A stretch of DNA of 64,000 nt from Caulobacter sp. UNC279MFTsu5.1 (GCF_900114015.1 NZ_FORN01000035.1:1-64000); one strand, 5' to 3'; shown: positions 43,700 to 54,501, numbered from the stretch's first letter. Numbers and translations are program-made. Notes: a model not told the origin generated them from the sequence alone.

Positions 43700-44611
43700 T
43701 CAGGCGATCGCCACCGCCCGCGTCCGCTTCCAGGCCCCATAGGCGAACACCGCCACGCCCAGCCAGATGAACACGAACGACAGGGCCCGCATTGGGGTGA
43801 ACGCCTCGCCCAGAACGACGCCGATCAGGAACTGGAGGGTGGGCGCGATGAACTGCAGGAAGCCCATGGCGCTGAGCGGCATGCGCCGCGCCGACCAGGC
43901 GAACAGCGCCAGGGGCACCACCGTGGCCGGCCCGGCCAGCAGCAGCAGGGTGGTGACGCCCGCGCCCGTGGCGAAGTGGCCGGCGCCGGCGGCCTGCAGG
44001 TGCAGCACGTAGACCAGCCCCGGCACGGCCAGGTAGACGCATTCGATGAACAGGCCGGTCTGGGCGTCTGCCTTCACCTGCTTGCGCAGGATGGCGTAGA
44101 GGCAGAAGCTCAGCGCCACCCCCAGCGAGATGATCGGCAGGTGGCCCAGGGCCGCCGTCTGGATCGCCACCCCGATCACGGCCAGGCCGATGGCGATGGC
44201 CCCTTCGCGGCTGATCCGCTCGCGGAACAGCAGGGCGCCGGCCGCCATGTTCATCAGCGGGTTGATGTAGTAGCCCAGGCTGGCCTCGATCACGTGGCCG
44301 GCGGTGACCGCGAACACGTAGATCGACCAGTTGATGAAGATCGCCGCCGTGCTCAGGGCCAGGATCCCCAAGGTCCGGGGCTGGCGCAGCACGGCCGCCA
44401 CCTGCCCGCCCTGGCGGGCCATCAGCACGGCGAGGAAGGCCCAGGGGGCGGCCCACAGGGTGCGGTGGGCGACCATCTCCCACGCGCCGACGCCCAGCAG
44501 GGACAGCAGGTGGAAATAGAGCGGCAGGACGCCCCACAGCAGGTAGCAGCCCACACCGGCGATCAAAGCTGTCCGGGCTTCTTCCGGGCTCTTGGTCAAA
44601 TCGGCCGACAT
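43700..44611 (-). CDS. rarD: RarD-type EamA/DMT-family transporter
   Basis: A 303-residue transporter with ten membrane spans. The opening GVGCYLLWGVLPLYFHLL, the EMVAHRTLW block and FINWSIYVFAV are typical of RarD. The conserved N-terminal EamA repeat and the C-terminal GFLQFIAPTLQFLIGV fit the family. The substrate is not established (E. coli RarD was named for chloramphenicol sensitivity). ATG 44611 has GAGGA upstream and is preferred over a TTG five codons earlier. Confidence 0.88.
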   Translation of the reverse strand: MSADLTKSPEEARTALIAGVGCYLLWGVLPLYFHLLSLLGVGAWEMVAHRTLWAAPWAFLAVLMARQGGQVAAVLRQPRTLGILALSTAAIFINWSIYVFAVTAGHVIEASLGYYINPLMNMAAGALLFRERISREGAIAIGLAVIGVAIQTAALGHLPIISLGVALSFCLYAILRKQVKADAQTGLFIECVYLAVPGLVYVLHLQAAGAGHFATGAGVTTLLLLAGPATVVPLALFAWSARRMPLSAMGFLQFIAPTLQFLIGVVLGEAFTPMRALSFVFIWLGVAVFAYGAWKRTRAVAIA

Positions 44612-44637
44612 CGCGTCGTTCCTCAAGGTCGCAAATG

Positions 44638-44671
44638 AAAAAGGCTCCCGGGACCTGATGTCCCGGGAGCC
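44638..44671 (-). terminator. Intrinsic terminator of asd
   Basis: On the minus strand, a perfect 12-base-pair stem GGCTCCCGGGAC/GTCCCGGGAGCC with a five-base loop, followed by five T's, 37 bases after the asd stop. Confidence 0.9.
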
Positions 44672-44707
44672 CTGAAATCGTCCACCCGCTTGTTGCGGAG
44701 GGGCGGC

Positions 44708-45736
44708 TTAGGCCGGGAGCTTCTGCTTGATGAGACCCTTCTCATGCAGCAGCTGCGCGATCTGCACGGCGTTCAGCGCCGCGCCCTTGCGCAGGTTGTC
44801 GGCCACGCACCAGAGCGCGATGCCGTTCTCCACGGTCGGGTCGGTGCGGATGCGCGAGACATAGACCGGGAACTCGCCGGCGCTTTCCTTCGGCGTCATG
44901 TAGCCGCCGTCCTCGCGCTTATCGACCACCTGCACGCCGTCGGCGTCGCGCAGGATCTCGCGGACGTCGTCCTCGTCCAGCGGGGTCTCGAACTCGATGT
45001 TCACCGACTCGGCGTGACCGACCATGACCGGCACCCGCACGCAGGTGGCGGTCAGCTTGATCGACGGATCCAGGATCTTCTTGGTCTCCGCCATCATCTT
45101 CCACTCTTCCTTGGTGAAGCCGTCTTCCATGAAGACGTCGATGTGGGGGATGACGTTGAAGGCGATCTGCTTGGTGAACTTCTTCGGCTCGGGCGCGCCC
45201 AGGACGAAGACGCCCTTGGTCTGCTCCCACAGCTCGTCCATGCCTTCCTTGCCGGCGCCCGAGACCGACTGGTAGGTCGAGACGACCACCCGCTTGATCC
45301 TGGCCTCGTCGTGCAGGGGCTTGAGCACCACCACCAGCTGGGCCGTGGAGCAGTTGGGGTTGGCGATGATGTTCTTGGGCAGCTTGTCGACGGCGTCCGG
45401 GTTCACTTCCGGCACCACCAGCGGCACGTCCGGGTCCATCCGGAAGTGGCTGGAATTGTCGATGACGATCGCGCCCGCGGCGCCGATCTTCTCGCCCCAG
45501 GCCTTGGAGATGGCGCCGCCCGCGCTCATCAGCACGATGTCGACGGTCGAGAAGTCGAAGGTCTCCAGGTCCTCGCAGCGAAGGATCTGGCTGCCGAACG
45601 AGACTTCCACGCCGATGGATTTGCGCGAGGCGATGGCATGCATCTTGTCCACGGGGAATTTCACTTCCTCGAGGATGTTGAACATCTCACGGCCCACATT
45701 GCCCGTGGCGCCGACCACGGCGACCCGGTAACCCAT
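44708..45736 (-). CDS. asd: Aspartate-semialdehyde dehydrogenase
   Basis: A 342-residue NADP enzyme reducing aspartyl phosphate to the semialdehyde, the branch point to lysine, diaminopimelate, threonine and methionine. It has VVGATGNVGREM at the N-terminus, the catalytic Cys in NPNCSTAQLVV, YQSVSGAG, and the C-terminal RKGAALNAVQIA. ATG 45736 follows GGAGG and is preferred over a start four codons earlier. It has its own terminator. Confidence 0.96.
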   Translation of the reverse strand: MGYRVAVVGATGNVGREMFNILEEVKFPVDKMHAIASRKSIGVEVSFGSQILRCEDLETFDFSTVDIVLMSAGGAISKAWGEKIGAAGAIVIDNSSHFRMDPDVPLVVPEVNPDAVDKLPKNIIANPNCSTAQLVVVLKPLHDEARIKRVVVSTYQSVSGAGKEGMDELWEQTKGVFVLGAPEPKKFTKQIAFNVIPHIDVFMEDGFTKEEWKMMAETKKILDPSIKLTATCVRVPVMVGHAESVNIEFETPLDEDDVREILRDADGVQVVDKREDGGYMTPKESAGEFPVYVSRIRTDPTVENGIALWCVADNLRKGAALNAVQIAQLLHEKGLIKQKLPA

Positions 45737-45915
45737 CGCAGCCTCCAATTCGTCTTGTAAGCCCCGCCATCGGCGGCGGGAGCGGACCCGTTACGCCCCG
45801 CAAGGCGCATAAGCAAGAACAGCCTTTCTAATGCGACGCTTAGGGCGGGGGTGTTGGGGCAGATTTCACCTGGGTTGGATGGGTTCTGCACGGCGGAGGG
45901 GGCGTCCAGCGGCGC

Positions 45916-46809
45916 CTACCGCCGCTCCGCCTTCACGAAATCCACGAACGCCCGCAGGGGCGCGGGCATGTGCCGGCGGCTGGGATAGTAGAGATAGGGT
46001 CCGCTGAACGGCGGCAGCCAGTCGTCGAGGACGGTTTCCAGCCGGCCCGCCGCGATGCGATCGGCGCAAAAGCCCTCGAAGGTGGCCAGCAGGCCCAGGC
46101 CGGCCTCGGCGGCGGCCAGTTCCAGCTCGCCGCTGGAGGTGATCAGCGGGCCTTCGGGCTGAACGCGGATCACCTCGCCGTCCTTCTCGAACTCCCAGGC
46201 GTGGCTGACGCCGCTGGCGAAGCGGTGGCGGATGCAGGGATGGTTGAGCACCTCGCGCGGATGGCTCGGCCGGCCGCGCCGCTCGAAATAGGCCGGCGAG
46301 CCGACCACCACGAAGCGCTGCGGCCCGGCCAGGGGCACGGCGATCATGTCCTTCTCCAGGCGCTCGTCGTAGCGGGCCCCGGCGTCGAAGCCGGCGGCCA
46401 GCACGTCGACGAAGGCGTCCTCGACGCTGATCTCGACGCGGATGCCGGGATGGGCGGCCAGGAAGCGGGGGATCAGGTCGGGAAAGACGATGCGGGCCAC
46501 CGCGCCGGGCACGTTCAGCTTCAGCACGCCGGTCGGGCTGTCGCGGAAGGCGTTGACCTCGTCCAGGGCCAGGCCGACGTCGGCGAGGGCCGGGGTCAGG
46601 CGGGCCAGCAGCCGCTCGCCGGCCTCGGTGGGGGTGACGCTGCGGGTGGTGCGGTTGAGCAGGCGCACGCCCAGGGCCGCCTCCAGCCGACGCAGGGCTT
46701 CGGACAACGACGAGGCCGAAACCCCGCGCTGGGCCGCCGCGCCACGGAAGCCGCGGGCCCGCGCCACGGCGGTGAAGGCGTCGAGATCGGCGAGATCGGG
46801 CTGGGCCAT
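45916..46809 (-). CDS. LysR-family transcriptional regulator
   Basis: A 297-residue regulator. The N-terminal winged helix (AFTAVARARGFRGAAAQ, then SSLSEALRRLEAALGVRLLNRTTRSV) is standard; the remainder is a two-lobed effector domain with WEFEKDG and a PSRRHMPAPLRAF C-terminus common in the CrgA/AaeR-like subgroup. It is divergent from an aldo-keto reductase gene that it probably controls; a candidate site lies between them. Confidence 0.92.
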   Translation of the reverse strand: MAQPDLADLDAFTAVARARGFRGAAAQRGVSASSLSEALRRLEAALGVRLLNRTTRSVTPTEAGERLLARLTPALADVGLALDEVNAFRDSPTGVLKLNVPGAVARIVFPDLIPRFLAAHPGIRVEISVEDAFVDVLAAGFDAGARYDERLEKDMIAVPLAGPQRFVVVGSPAYFERRGRPSHPREVLNHPCIRHRFASGVSHAWEFEKDGEVIRVQPEGPLITSSGELELAAAEAGLGLLATFEGFCADRIAAGRLETVLDDWLPPFSGPYLYYPSRRHMPAPLRAFVDFVKAERR

Positions 46810-46830
46810 TGTGCGAATTTCCGAACAGCT

Positions 46831-46858
46831 CGTGCGGTGATGGCCGGATTATCGCACG
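46831..46858. promoter_or_regulatory. Inverted repeat between lysR and the aldo-keto reductase gene
   Basis: CGTGCG-N16-CGCACG within the 119-base divergent region. A related GTGCGA lies nearer the lysR start (46811-46816). The arrangement fits a LysR recognition and activation site pair, but the exact T-N11-A form is not clear. Confidence 0.4.
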
Positions 46859-46928
46859 CGAGGCGGGGCTGCATAGTGCCGCCATCGAACACGGACGCCC
46901 TCCCCGGCGCCTTTCACGGAGACTTCCC

Positions 46929-47939
46929 ATGCAAACGCGTCAACTCGGCAAGACCGGTCCGGTCGTCTCGGCCCTGGGCCTGGGCGCCATGGGCATGTCG
47001 GGCATGTACGGCCCGTCCGACCGGGCCGAGAGCCTGGCGACGATCGACGCCGCCCTTGAGGCCGGGATCACCCTGATCGACACCGGCGACTTCTACGGCA
47101 TGGGCCACAACGAGATGCTGATCGGCGAGGCGCTCAGGGGCGGCCTCCTTAAAGGAAATAGGCGCGACAAGGCCGTGCTCAGCGTCAAGTTCGGGGCCCA
47201 ACGCGACCCCGGGGCCGGCTGGATCGGCTTCGACGGCCGCCCGGCGGCGGTGAAGACCTCGCTGGCCTATACGCTGCAGCGGCTGGGCGTCGACCATATC
47301 GACATCTACCGTCCCGCCCGCCTGGACCCCGACGTGCCGATCGAGGACACGGTCGGCGCCATCGCCGAGATGGTCCAGGCCGGTTTCGTGCGCCACATCG
47401 GCCTGTCGGAGGTGGGCGTCGAGACGATCCGCAGGGCCCACGCCGTCCATCCGATCGTCGACCTGCAGATCGAATACGCGCTGATCACCCGCGGGGTCGA
47501 AGACAAGATCCTGCCGGTGCTGCGCGAGCTGGGCGTCGGCATGACCGCCTACGGCGTGCTGTCGCGCGGCCTGATCAGCGGCCACTGGGACAAGGACCAA
47601 GGCAAGGCCAAGGGCGACTTCCGCGCCTATTCCCCGCGCTTCCAGGGCGACAATGTCGACAAGAACCTGGCCCTGGTCGAGGCGCTGCGCAGGATCGCGC
47701 AGGAAAAGGGCGTCAGCGTCGCCCAGATCGCCATCGCCTGGGTGGCGGCGCAGGGCCAGGACATCGTGCCCCTGGTCGGGGCGCGCACCCGCGCGCGGCT
47801 GTCGGAGTCGCTCGGCGCGCTGGACGTGGCGCTGTCGGCCGACGACCTGGCGGCGATCGAACGGGCCGTGCCCAGGGACGCCGCCGCCGGCGCGCGCTAC
47901 GCCGAGGCCCAGATGGCGCATCTCGACAGCGAGCGCTGA
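46929..47939 (+). CDS. Aldo-keto reductase with altered catalytic tetrad
   Basis: A 336-residue protein of the YajO/AKR13-like group: LGLGAMGMSGMYG, DTGDFYGMGHNEMLIGEAL with catalytic Asp and Tyr, and the Lys in SVKFGAQRDP. At the position of the usual His (YYQHRVDP) it reads YRPARLDP, so the His is replaced by Ala. The cofactor-binding VPLVGARTRARLSESLGAL is intact. It may act on a different substrate class or have shifted activity. It is divergent from a LysR gene. Confidence 0.88.
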   Translation: MQTRQLGKTGPVVSALGLGAMGMSGMYGPSDRAESLATIDAALEAGITLIDTGDFYGMGHNEMLIGEALRGGLLKGNRRDKAVLSVKFGAQRDPGAGWIGFDGRPAAVKTSLAYTLQRLGVDHIDIYRPARLDPDVPIEDTVGAIAEMVQAGFVRHIGLSEVGVETIRRAHAVHPIVDLQIEYALITRGVEDKILPVLRELGVGMTAYGVLSRGLISGHWDKDQGKAKGDFRAYSPRFQGDNVDKNLALVEALRRIAQEKGVSVAQIAIAWVAAQGQDIVPLVGARTRARLSESLGALDVALSADDLAAIERAVPRDAAAGARYAEAQMAHLDSER

Positions 47940-48024
47940 CCGGTTCGCGGCCGCCGGTTTGCAAGGGGAGGCGGACGAAAATTTCCGCCTTTTCTCCGGC
48001 CGCGCTCGCGCTAGGGTCGCGGTC

Positions 48025-49212
48025 ATGATCGAAGCGCTGCTGAACAGGATGGTCAAGGTCGGCGACCTGACCGTCCATCTTCCCAACGGCTCGGTGAAGA
48101 AGGCCGGCGACGGCTCGGGTCCGCCGGTGACCATGCGGGTCAACGCCCGCGGCCTGCGCCGCCTGGTGGCCAATCCCAGCCTGGGCCTGGGCGAGGCCTA
48201 TATGGAGGGCGACCTGAAGATCGAGCAGGGGACCCTGTGGGACCTGCTGGAGATCGTCGGCCGGAGCGGCGGGCGCACGCCCAAGCGCGGCACGCCCATC
48301 ACCCGGGCCAGGAAGGCGGTCAAGCGCACGATGCAGTCGCTCAACGATCGCATCGCCGCGCGCCGCAACGTCGCCCATCACTACGACGTCGGAAACGAGC
48401 TCTACAAACGCTTCCTCGACGCGGACATGCAGTACAGCTGCGCCTATTTCGCCCGGCCCGACATGACCCTGGAGGAGGCCCAGGCCGCCAAGAAGGCCCA
48501 TATCGGCGCCAAGCTGAACATCACCCCGGGCATGAAGGTGCTGGACATCGGCTCGGGCTGGGGCGGCATGTCCCTGACCCTGGCGGCCGACCATGGGGCC
48601 CGGATGACCGGGGTCACCCTGTCGACCGAGCAACTGGCCCTGGCCCGTGAGCGGGCCGAGAAGGCCGGCCTGTCCGACCAGGTCGAGTTCCGCCTGACCG
48701 ACTATCGCGACCTCGACGAGACCTTCGACCGCATCGTCTCGGTCGGCATGCTCGAGCACGTCGGCGCGCCGAACTTCCAGACCTATTTCGACACGGTCAA
48801 ACGCCTGCTGGCCGACGACGGCAGCGCGGTGATCCACGCGATCGGCCGCATGTCGGGACCGGGCGCGACCAACGCCTTCACGGCCAAGTACATCTTCCCC
48901 GGCGGCTACATCCCGGGCCTGTCGGAGATCGTCAAGGCGGTCGAGGCGGCGGGCCTGTGGATCACCGACATCGAGATCCTGCGCCTGCACTACGCCGAGA
49001 CCTGCAAGCACTGGCGGCTGCGCTTCCTGGCCGATCCCGACATCCCCACGATGTTCGACGCGCGGTTCCGGCGGATGTGGGAGTTCTATCTGTGCGGGGC
49101 CGAGCTGGGCTTCCGCTACGGCGGCCACATGGTCTTCCAGATCCAGGTCGCCAAGAAGGTCGGGGCCCTGCCGATCACCCGCGACTACATGTTCGAAGGC
49201 GAGCGGCGGTAA
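48025..49212 (+). CDS. cfa: Cyclopropane-fatty-acyl-phospholipid synthase
   Basis: A 395-residue SAM-dependent enzyme that adds a methylene bridge to unsaturated acyl chains of membrane phospholipids. The N-terminal lipid-binding part has GLGEAYMEGDLKIE; the family block NVAHHYDVGNELYKRFLD, the SAM motif VLDIGSGWGGMSL, VGMLEHVG and IFPGGYIPGLSE are present. ATG 48025 gives the expected length; the frame is open upstream inside the previous gene. A dispersed repeat abuts the stop. Confidence 0.92.
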   Translation: MIEALLNRMVKVGDLTVHLPNGSVKKAGDGSGPPVTMRVNARGLRRLVANPSLGLGEAYMEGDLKIEQGTLWDLLEIVGRSGGRTPKRGTPITRARKAVKRTMQSLNDRIAARRNVAHHYDVGNELYKRFLDADMQYSCAYFARPDMTLEEAQAAKKAHIGAKLNITPGMKVLDIGSGWGGMSLTLAADHGARMTGVTLSTEQLALARERAEKAGLSDQVEFRLTDYRDLDETFDRIVSVGMLEHVGAPNFQTYFDTVKRLLADDGSAVIHAIGRMSGPGATNAFTAKYIFPGGYIPGLSEIVKAVEAAGLWITDIEILRLHYAETCKHWRLRFLADPDIPTMFDARFRRMWEFYLCGAELGFRYGGHMVFQIQVAKKVGALPITRDYMFEGERR

Positions 49213-49274
49213 TCTTTGTCTTGGCGCATTTTCTTCACGCGAACCGGCGTCCACTTCGCTCGAAAATGCTTTAA
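49212..49274. repeat. 63-base dispersed repeat with GCGCATTTTCTTCACGCGAA core (copy 2)
   Basis: Second copy of the element at 39934-39996, in the same orientation relative to the upstream gene. It too begins at the stop codon, so its first base is the last base of the TAA. Confidence 0.8.
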
Positions 49275-49363
49275 GCCGCCGTAAATGCGCCCGATTGCCG
49301 GGCGTTGATGATCTTCAGTTGAGTGGCGTGGCGTTCTCCCTGGGTGTGACACGGAGAGTCCCG

Positions 49364-50413
49364 ATGATCCGGCTCGGCCTGCTGCTCGCGGCCTTCATGA
49401 CCTTGCTGGCGGCTCCGCCGGCCCTGGCCCAGAGCCAGGTGCGCGACTTCGTCGTCGCGTCCAAGGCCTTCGACGGCAACAAGATCGGCGTCAGCCCGCA
49501 GCGGCGGGTGCGGGTCTATCTGCCCGATGGCTACGACGCCTCGGGCCGGCGCTACCCGGTCATCTACTACCTGCACAACCTGTTTGAGGACGAACGGCCG
49601 GCCTTCGACCGCGACGGCTTCGCCGCCCTGCTCGACCAGGCGATCGCCGCCAAGGCGATCCCGCCGGTGATCGTGGTCGCCGCCGACTTCAGCACGCCGC
49701 TGGGCGGTTCGATCTACACCAGCTCGCCGGTCACCGGTCGTTGGGACGCGTTCATGGCAGACGAGCTCGTGCCCTGGACGGACAAGCAGTTTCGCACCCT
49801 GGCGGGCCGCGACTCGCGCGGCCTGGCCGGCGACCGGATGGGCGGCTACGGGGCCTTGGCGTTCGGCATGCGCCACGCCGACGTCTTCGGTTCGGTCTAC
49901 GCCCTGCATCCGGTGGGCACGGGGCTTGGCCTGCAGACCATGTCCTCGCGGCCCAACTGGGATCTGATCCAGAACGCCAGGTCGCTGGACGACCTGAAGG
50001 CCGACGGCTTCTCGCAACTGTTCGTGGCCATCTACCAGGCCCACCTGCCCAATCCCGACCGGCCGCCGCTCTATGTCGACCTGCCGGCGCGCAAGGAGGC
50101 GGACGGGCGCATGGTCGTCGACATGAAGCGGACCGCCAAGCTGCAGGACAGCTTTCTGCTGGGCCTGAACCTGCCGCGCTACGCCGACAACCTGAAGACC
50201 CTGCGCGGCTTGAAGTTCGATTGGGGCCGCAACGACCCCAATCCCGACCACGTGGTCTCCAACCAGGCCTTCTCCCGCGCCCTCGTCGAGTTCGGCGTGC
50301 CGCACGAGGCCGAGGAATATGTCGGCGGCTGGGGCGACCGCACCTGGGGCGAGACCGGGCGGGTCTATAGCGACATGCTGCCGTTCTTCGCCCAGAAACT
50401 CGTCTACGAATGA
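49364..50413 (+). CDS. Exported esterase-fold protein lacking catalytic residues
   Basis: A 349-residue protein with a signal peptide (cleavage near LAQSQ, residue 23). The fold is that of esterase D/feruloyl esterase-like alpha/beta hydrolases: RVRVYLPDGYDASGRRYPVIYYLHN, then VIVVAADF. At the nucleophile elbow, where the family has G-x-S-M-GGYGAL, this protein has AGDRMGGYGAL, so Ser is Arg. The C-terminal catalytic His (usual GGHDWxxW) is replaced in GGWGDRTWGE. It may be a binding or structural protein, or hydrolysis may use other residues. Confidence 0.8.
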   Translation: MIRLGLLLAAFMTLLAAPPALAQSQVRDFVVASKAFDGNKIGVSPQRRVRVYLPDGYDASGRRYPVIYYLHNLFEDERPAFDRDGFAALLDQAIAAKAIPPVIVVAADFSTPLGGSIYTSSPVTGRWDAFMADELVPWTDKQFRTLAGRDSRGLAGDRMGGYGALAFGMRHADVFGSVYALHPVGTGLGLQTMSSRPNWDLIQNARSLDDLKADGFSQLFVAIYQAHLPNPDRPPLYVDLPARKEADGRMVVDMKRTAKLQDSFLLGLNLPRYADNLKTLRGLKFDWGRNDPNPDHVVSNQAFSRALVEFGVPHEAEEYVGGWGDRTWGETGRVYSDMLPFFAQKLVYE

Positions 50414-50420
50414 CCCTGGT

Positions 50421-50882
50421 CTACCAGTAGTCCTTCATGATCTCCCGCGCCCAGTCGGGCTCGCGATGCGCGCCGCGCGGGGCGAAGCCGGCCATCACCG
50501 GCTTGAGGTCCAGCACCGGCGTGCCGTCGATGGCGTCCAGGCCGCGCACCTCCAGCGACAGGCCGTCGACCGCGACGATCTCGCAGACCGTCACCCCGAT
50601 GCGGTTGGGCCGGTTCTTGCCGCGCTGGGCGAAGATGCCGACCCTGGGCCAGGCCGGGTTGCCGCGCGGGTGGCGGGCGCCGGCGACGATCTGGTCGTCG
50701 GTCACCTTGTCGAACACATAGACCACCTCGACATGGCTGAAGGCGTCCAGGCCCATCAGCGCCTCGGCGTCGAAGCGGGCGGGGTCGAGGTCGATGCGCG
50801 CTCGGCTCCGGCCCCAGTCGTCGTCCTCGGGAACGTCGCGGCCGCCATGGACCCTGCCGATCGGCGTCATGGTGATGGACAT
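50421..50882 (-). CDS. trmO: TrmO/TsaA-family tRNA methyltransferase-like protein
   Basis: A 153-residue SAM-binding protein of the TsaA/TrmO fold. The opening TPIGRVHGGR, LDAFSHVEVVYVF, the GNPAWPRVGIFAQRGKNRPNRIG block and the DGTPVLDLKPV strand are typical. TrmO N6-methylates t6A37 in tRNA-Thr. This is a short form lacking the C-terminal domain of E. coli TrmO. A strong GGAGGAGG precedes the start. It converges with the esterase gene. Confidence 0.85.
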   Translation of the reverse strand: MSITMTPIGRVHGGRDVPEDDDWGRSRARIDLDPARFDAEALMGLDAFSHVEVVYVFDKVTDDQIVAGARHPRGNPAWPRVGIFAQRGKNRPNRIGVTVCEIVAVDGLSLEVRGLDAIDGTPVLDLKPVMAGFAPRGAHREPDWAREIMKDYW

Positions 50883-51032
50883 GGGCCTCCTCCACCTCGT
50901 CGAGGCCGAGCTTAGCCGTTGTCGGAGGGGCGGCAAGAGCGCCCTTCTCCGCTGTCGTCGGCGGAGCCGAGTTGCCGCGAGCAGTCGGCCAAGGCTAGGT
51001 TGCCGCCGCCTTTCCAGACCTCGGGGATCTCC

Positions 51033-52451
51033 ATGGGCCAGTTTCGCGCGGCCGACCTGTTTCGCCGCAAGCCCGTGAGCCGGGTCGTCGCCGAGGGCGG
51101 CGAGCATCTGCCCGACGAGGGCCTGCACCGTTCGATCGGCCTGTTCCAGCTGACCATGCTGGGGGTCGGCGCCACGATCGGCACCGGCATCTTCGTGGCC
51201 CTGACCACGGCGGTGCCGGCCGCCGGTCCGGCCGTCGTCGTCTCGTTCGTGATCGCCGGGATCACCGCGGCCCTGACCGCCCTGTGCTACGCCGAACTGG
51301 CCTCGACCATCCCGGTGTCGGGGTCGTCCTACAGCTACGCCTACGCCACCCTGGGCGAGTTCGTCGCCTTCCTGGTCGGCGCATGCCTGCTGTTGGAATA
51401 CGCCGTCTCGGCCTCGGCCATCGCGGTGGGCTGGGGCCAGTACCTGAACGAGATGTTTTCCGACCTGATCGGCTGGCGCATGCCCGACGCCATTGCCAAG
51501 GCCCCGGGGGCGGGCGGGGTGTTCAACCTGCCGGCCGTGGTGCTGGTCGGCGCCTGCCTGGTCCTGCTGCTGCGGGGCGTGAAGGAGTCGGTGACGGTCA
51601 ATGCGATCCTGGTGGTGCTGAAGCTGCTTGTGCTGCTGTTCTTCGTGGTCATCGCCTTCAGCGGCTTCCACGCCGGCAACCTGCAACCGTTCGCGCCGAT
51701 GGGCGTGGCCGGGATCGGGGCGGCGGCCTCGTCGATTTTCTTCTCCTATATCGGCATCGACGCGGTCTCGACGGCCGGCGACGAGGTCAAGGACCCGCGC
51801 CGCACCCTGCCGCTGGGCATCATCCTGTCCCTGCTGATCGTCACCGGCGTCTACATCCTGGTGGCCCTGGCCGCCGTCGGCGCCCAGCCCTGGACGGCGT
51901 TCGCGGGGCAGGAAGCGGGGCTGGCGGTGATCCTGCGCAACCTGACCGGCCAGGCCTGGACCTCGCTGATCCTCTGCGTCGGGGCCATCGTCTCGATCTT
52001 CTCGATCACCCTGGTCGTCATGTACGGCCAGACCCGCATCCTCTACGCCATGAGCCGCGACGGCCTGTTGCCGCGCGTGTTCCAGCGGGTCAATCCCAGG
52101 ACCCAGAGCCCGGACCTCAACACCTGGATCGTCGCGGCCTTCATCGCCCTGCTGGCCGCCTTCGTGCCGCTCGACACCCTGGTCAACCTGACCAGCATGG
52201 GCACGCTGATCGCCTTCGCCATCGTCTCGCTGGGGGTGATCATCCTGCGGCGGACCCAGCCGGACCTGCCGCGCGGCTACCGCGTGCCGCTCTATCCGGT
52301 CGTGCCGGCGCTCAGCGTGGCGTTCTGCGGCTACCTGATCTACGGCCTGCCGCTGGACACCTGGATCCTGTTCGCGGCCTGGGCGGCGGCGGCCTGCGCG
52401 ATCTATTTCGGCTATTCGGCGCGCAATTCGAAGCTGGCCGGCATTTCCTAA
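51033..52451 (+). CDS. APC-family amino acid permease
   Basis: A 472-residue transporter with 12 membrane spans. It shows GVGATIGTGIFVALT in span 1, CYAELASTIPVSGSSYSYAY, FFSYIGIDAVSTAGDEVKDPRR in span 6 and after, and RILYAMSRDGLLP. These are hallmarks of cationic amino acid transporter-type APC proteins. Substrate cannot be assigned more exactly. It ends at a hairpin shared with glmS. Confidence 0.9.
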   Translation: MGQFRAADLFRRKPVSRVVAEGGEHLPDEGLHRSIGLFQLTMLGVGATIGTGIFVALTTAVPAAGPAVVVSFVIAGITAALTALCYAELASTIPVSGSSYSYAYATLGEFVAFLVGACLLLEYAVSASAIAVGWGQYLNEMFSDLIGWRMPDAIAKAPGAGGVFNLPAVVLVGACLVLLLRGVKESVTVNAILVVLKLLVLLFFVVIAFSGFHAGNLQPFAPMGVAGIGAAASSIFFSYIGIDAVSTAGDEVKDPRRTLPLGIILSLLIVTGVYILVALAAVGAQPWTAFAGQEAGLAVILRNLTGQAWTSLILCVGAIVSIFSITLVVMYGQTRILYAMSRDGLLPRVFQRVNPRTQSPDLNTWIVAAFIALLAAFVPLDTLVNLTSMGTLIAFAIVSLGVIILRRTQPDLPRGYRVPLYPVVPALSVAFCGYLIYGLPLDTWILFAAWAAAACAIYFGYSARNSKLAGIS

Positions 52452-52469
52452 AGGCCGTTCATCGCCTCT

Positions 52470-52512
52470 CATAACCCGCTCATCCCCGCCTTCGTGGGAT
52501 GAGCGGGTTATG
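52470..52512. terminator. Bidirectional hairpin between the permease and glmS
   Basis: A perfect 17-base-pair stem CATAACCCGCTCATCCC/GGGATGAGCGGGTTATG with a nine-base loop. It sits in the 66-base gap between convergent genes. It has no long T-run. The CGCTCATCCC arm also occurs in the repeat at 55870-55996. Confidence 0.65.
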
Positions 52513-52517
52513 AATCC

Positions 52518-54341
<1,824 letters not shown>

Positions 54342-54363
54342 GGGCCATGATCCTTTGTAGAAC

Positions 54364-54391
54364 GCTTCGACCGGACTATTGCTGTCGAAGC
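54364..54391. promoter_or_regulatory. Inverted repeat in the glmS leader
   Basis: GCTTCGAC-N12-GTCGAAGC, perfect 8-base arms, 22 bases upstream of the glmS start. It could be an operator or an RNA hairpin affecting glmS translation. No glmS-ribozyme features are seen. Confidence 0.45.
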
Positions 54392-54501
54392 GGATATTTC
54401 GAGGCCAGGCTTTAGCATTCGTGAGGACCCGGCCCTCATAAATCTGCATTTCGGATCGTTTCGCGGTTCGACCAAGGCCTAACCGAGACCAGAACAAGAC
54501 C

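Noticed and set aside
52470-52512. Mobile element end
   Set aside because: It is a single hairpin between convergent genes; a terminator is simpler, although it shares bases with a repeat family.
54342-54501. glmS ribozyme
   Set aside because: No ribozyme core sequence is visible, and ribozyme control is a Gram-positive trait.
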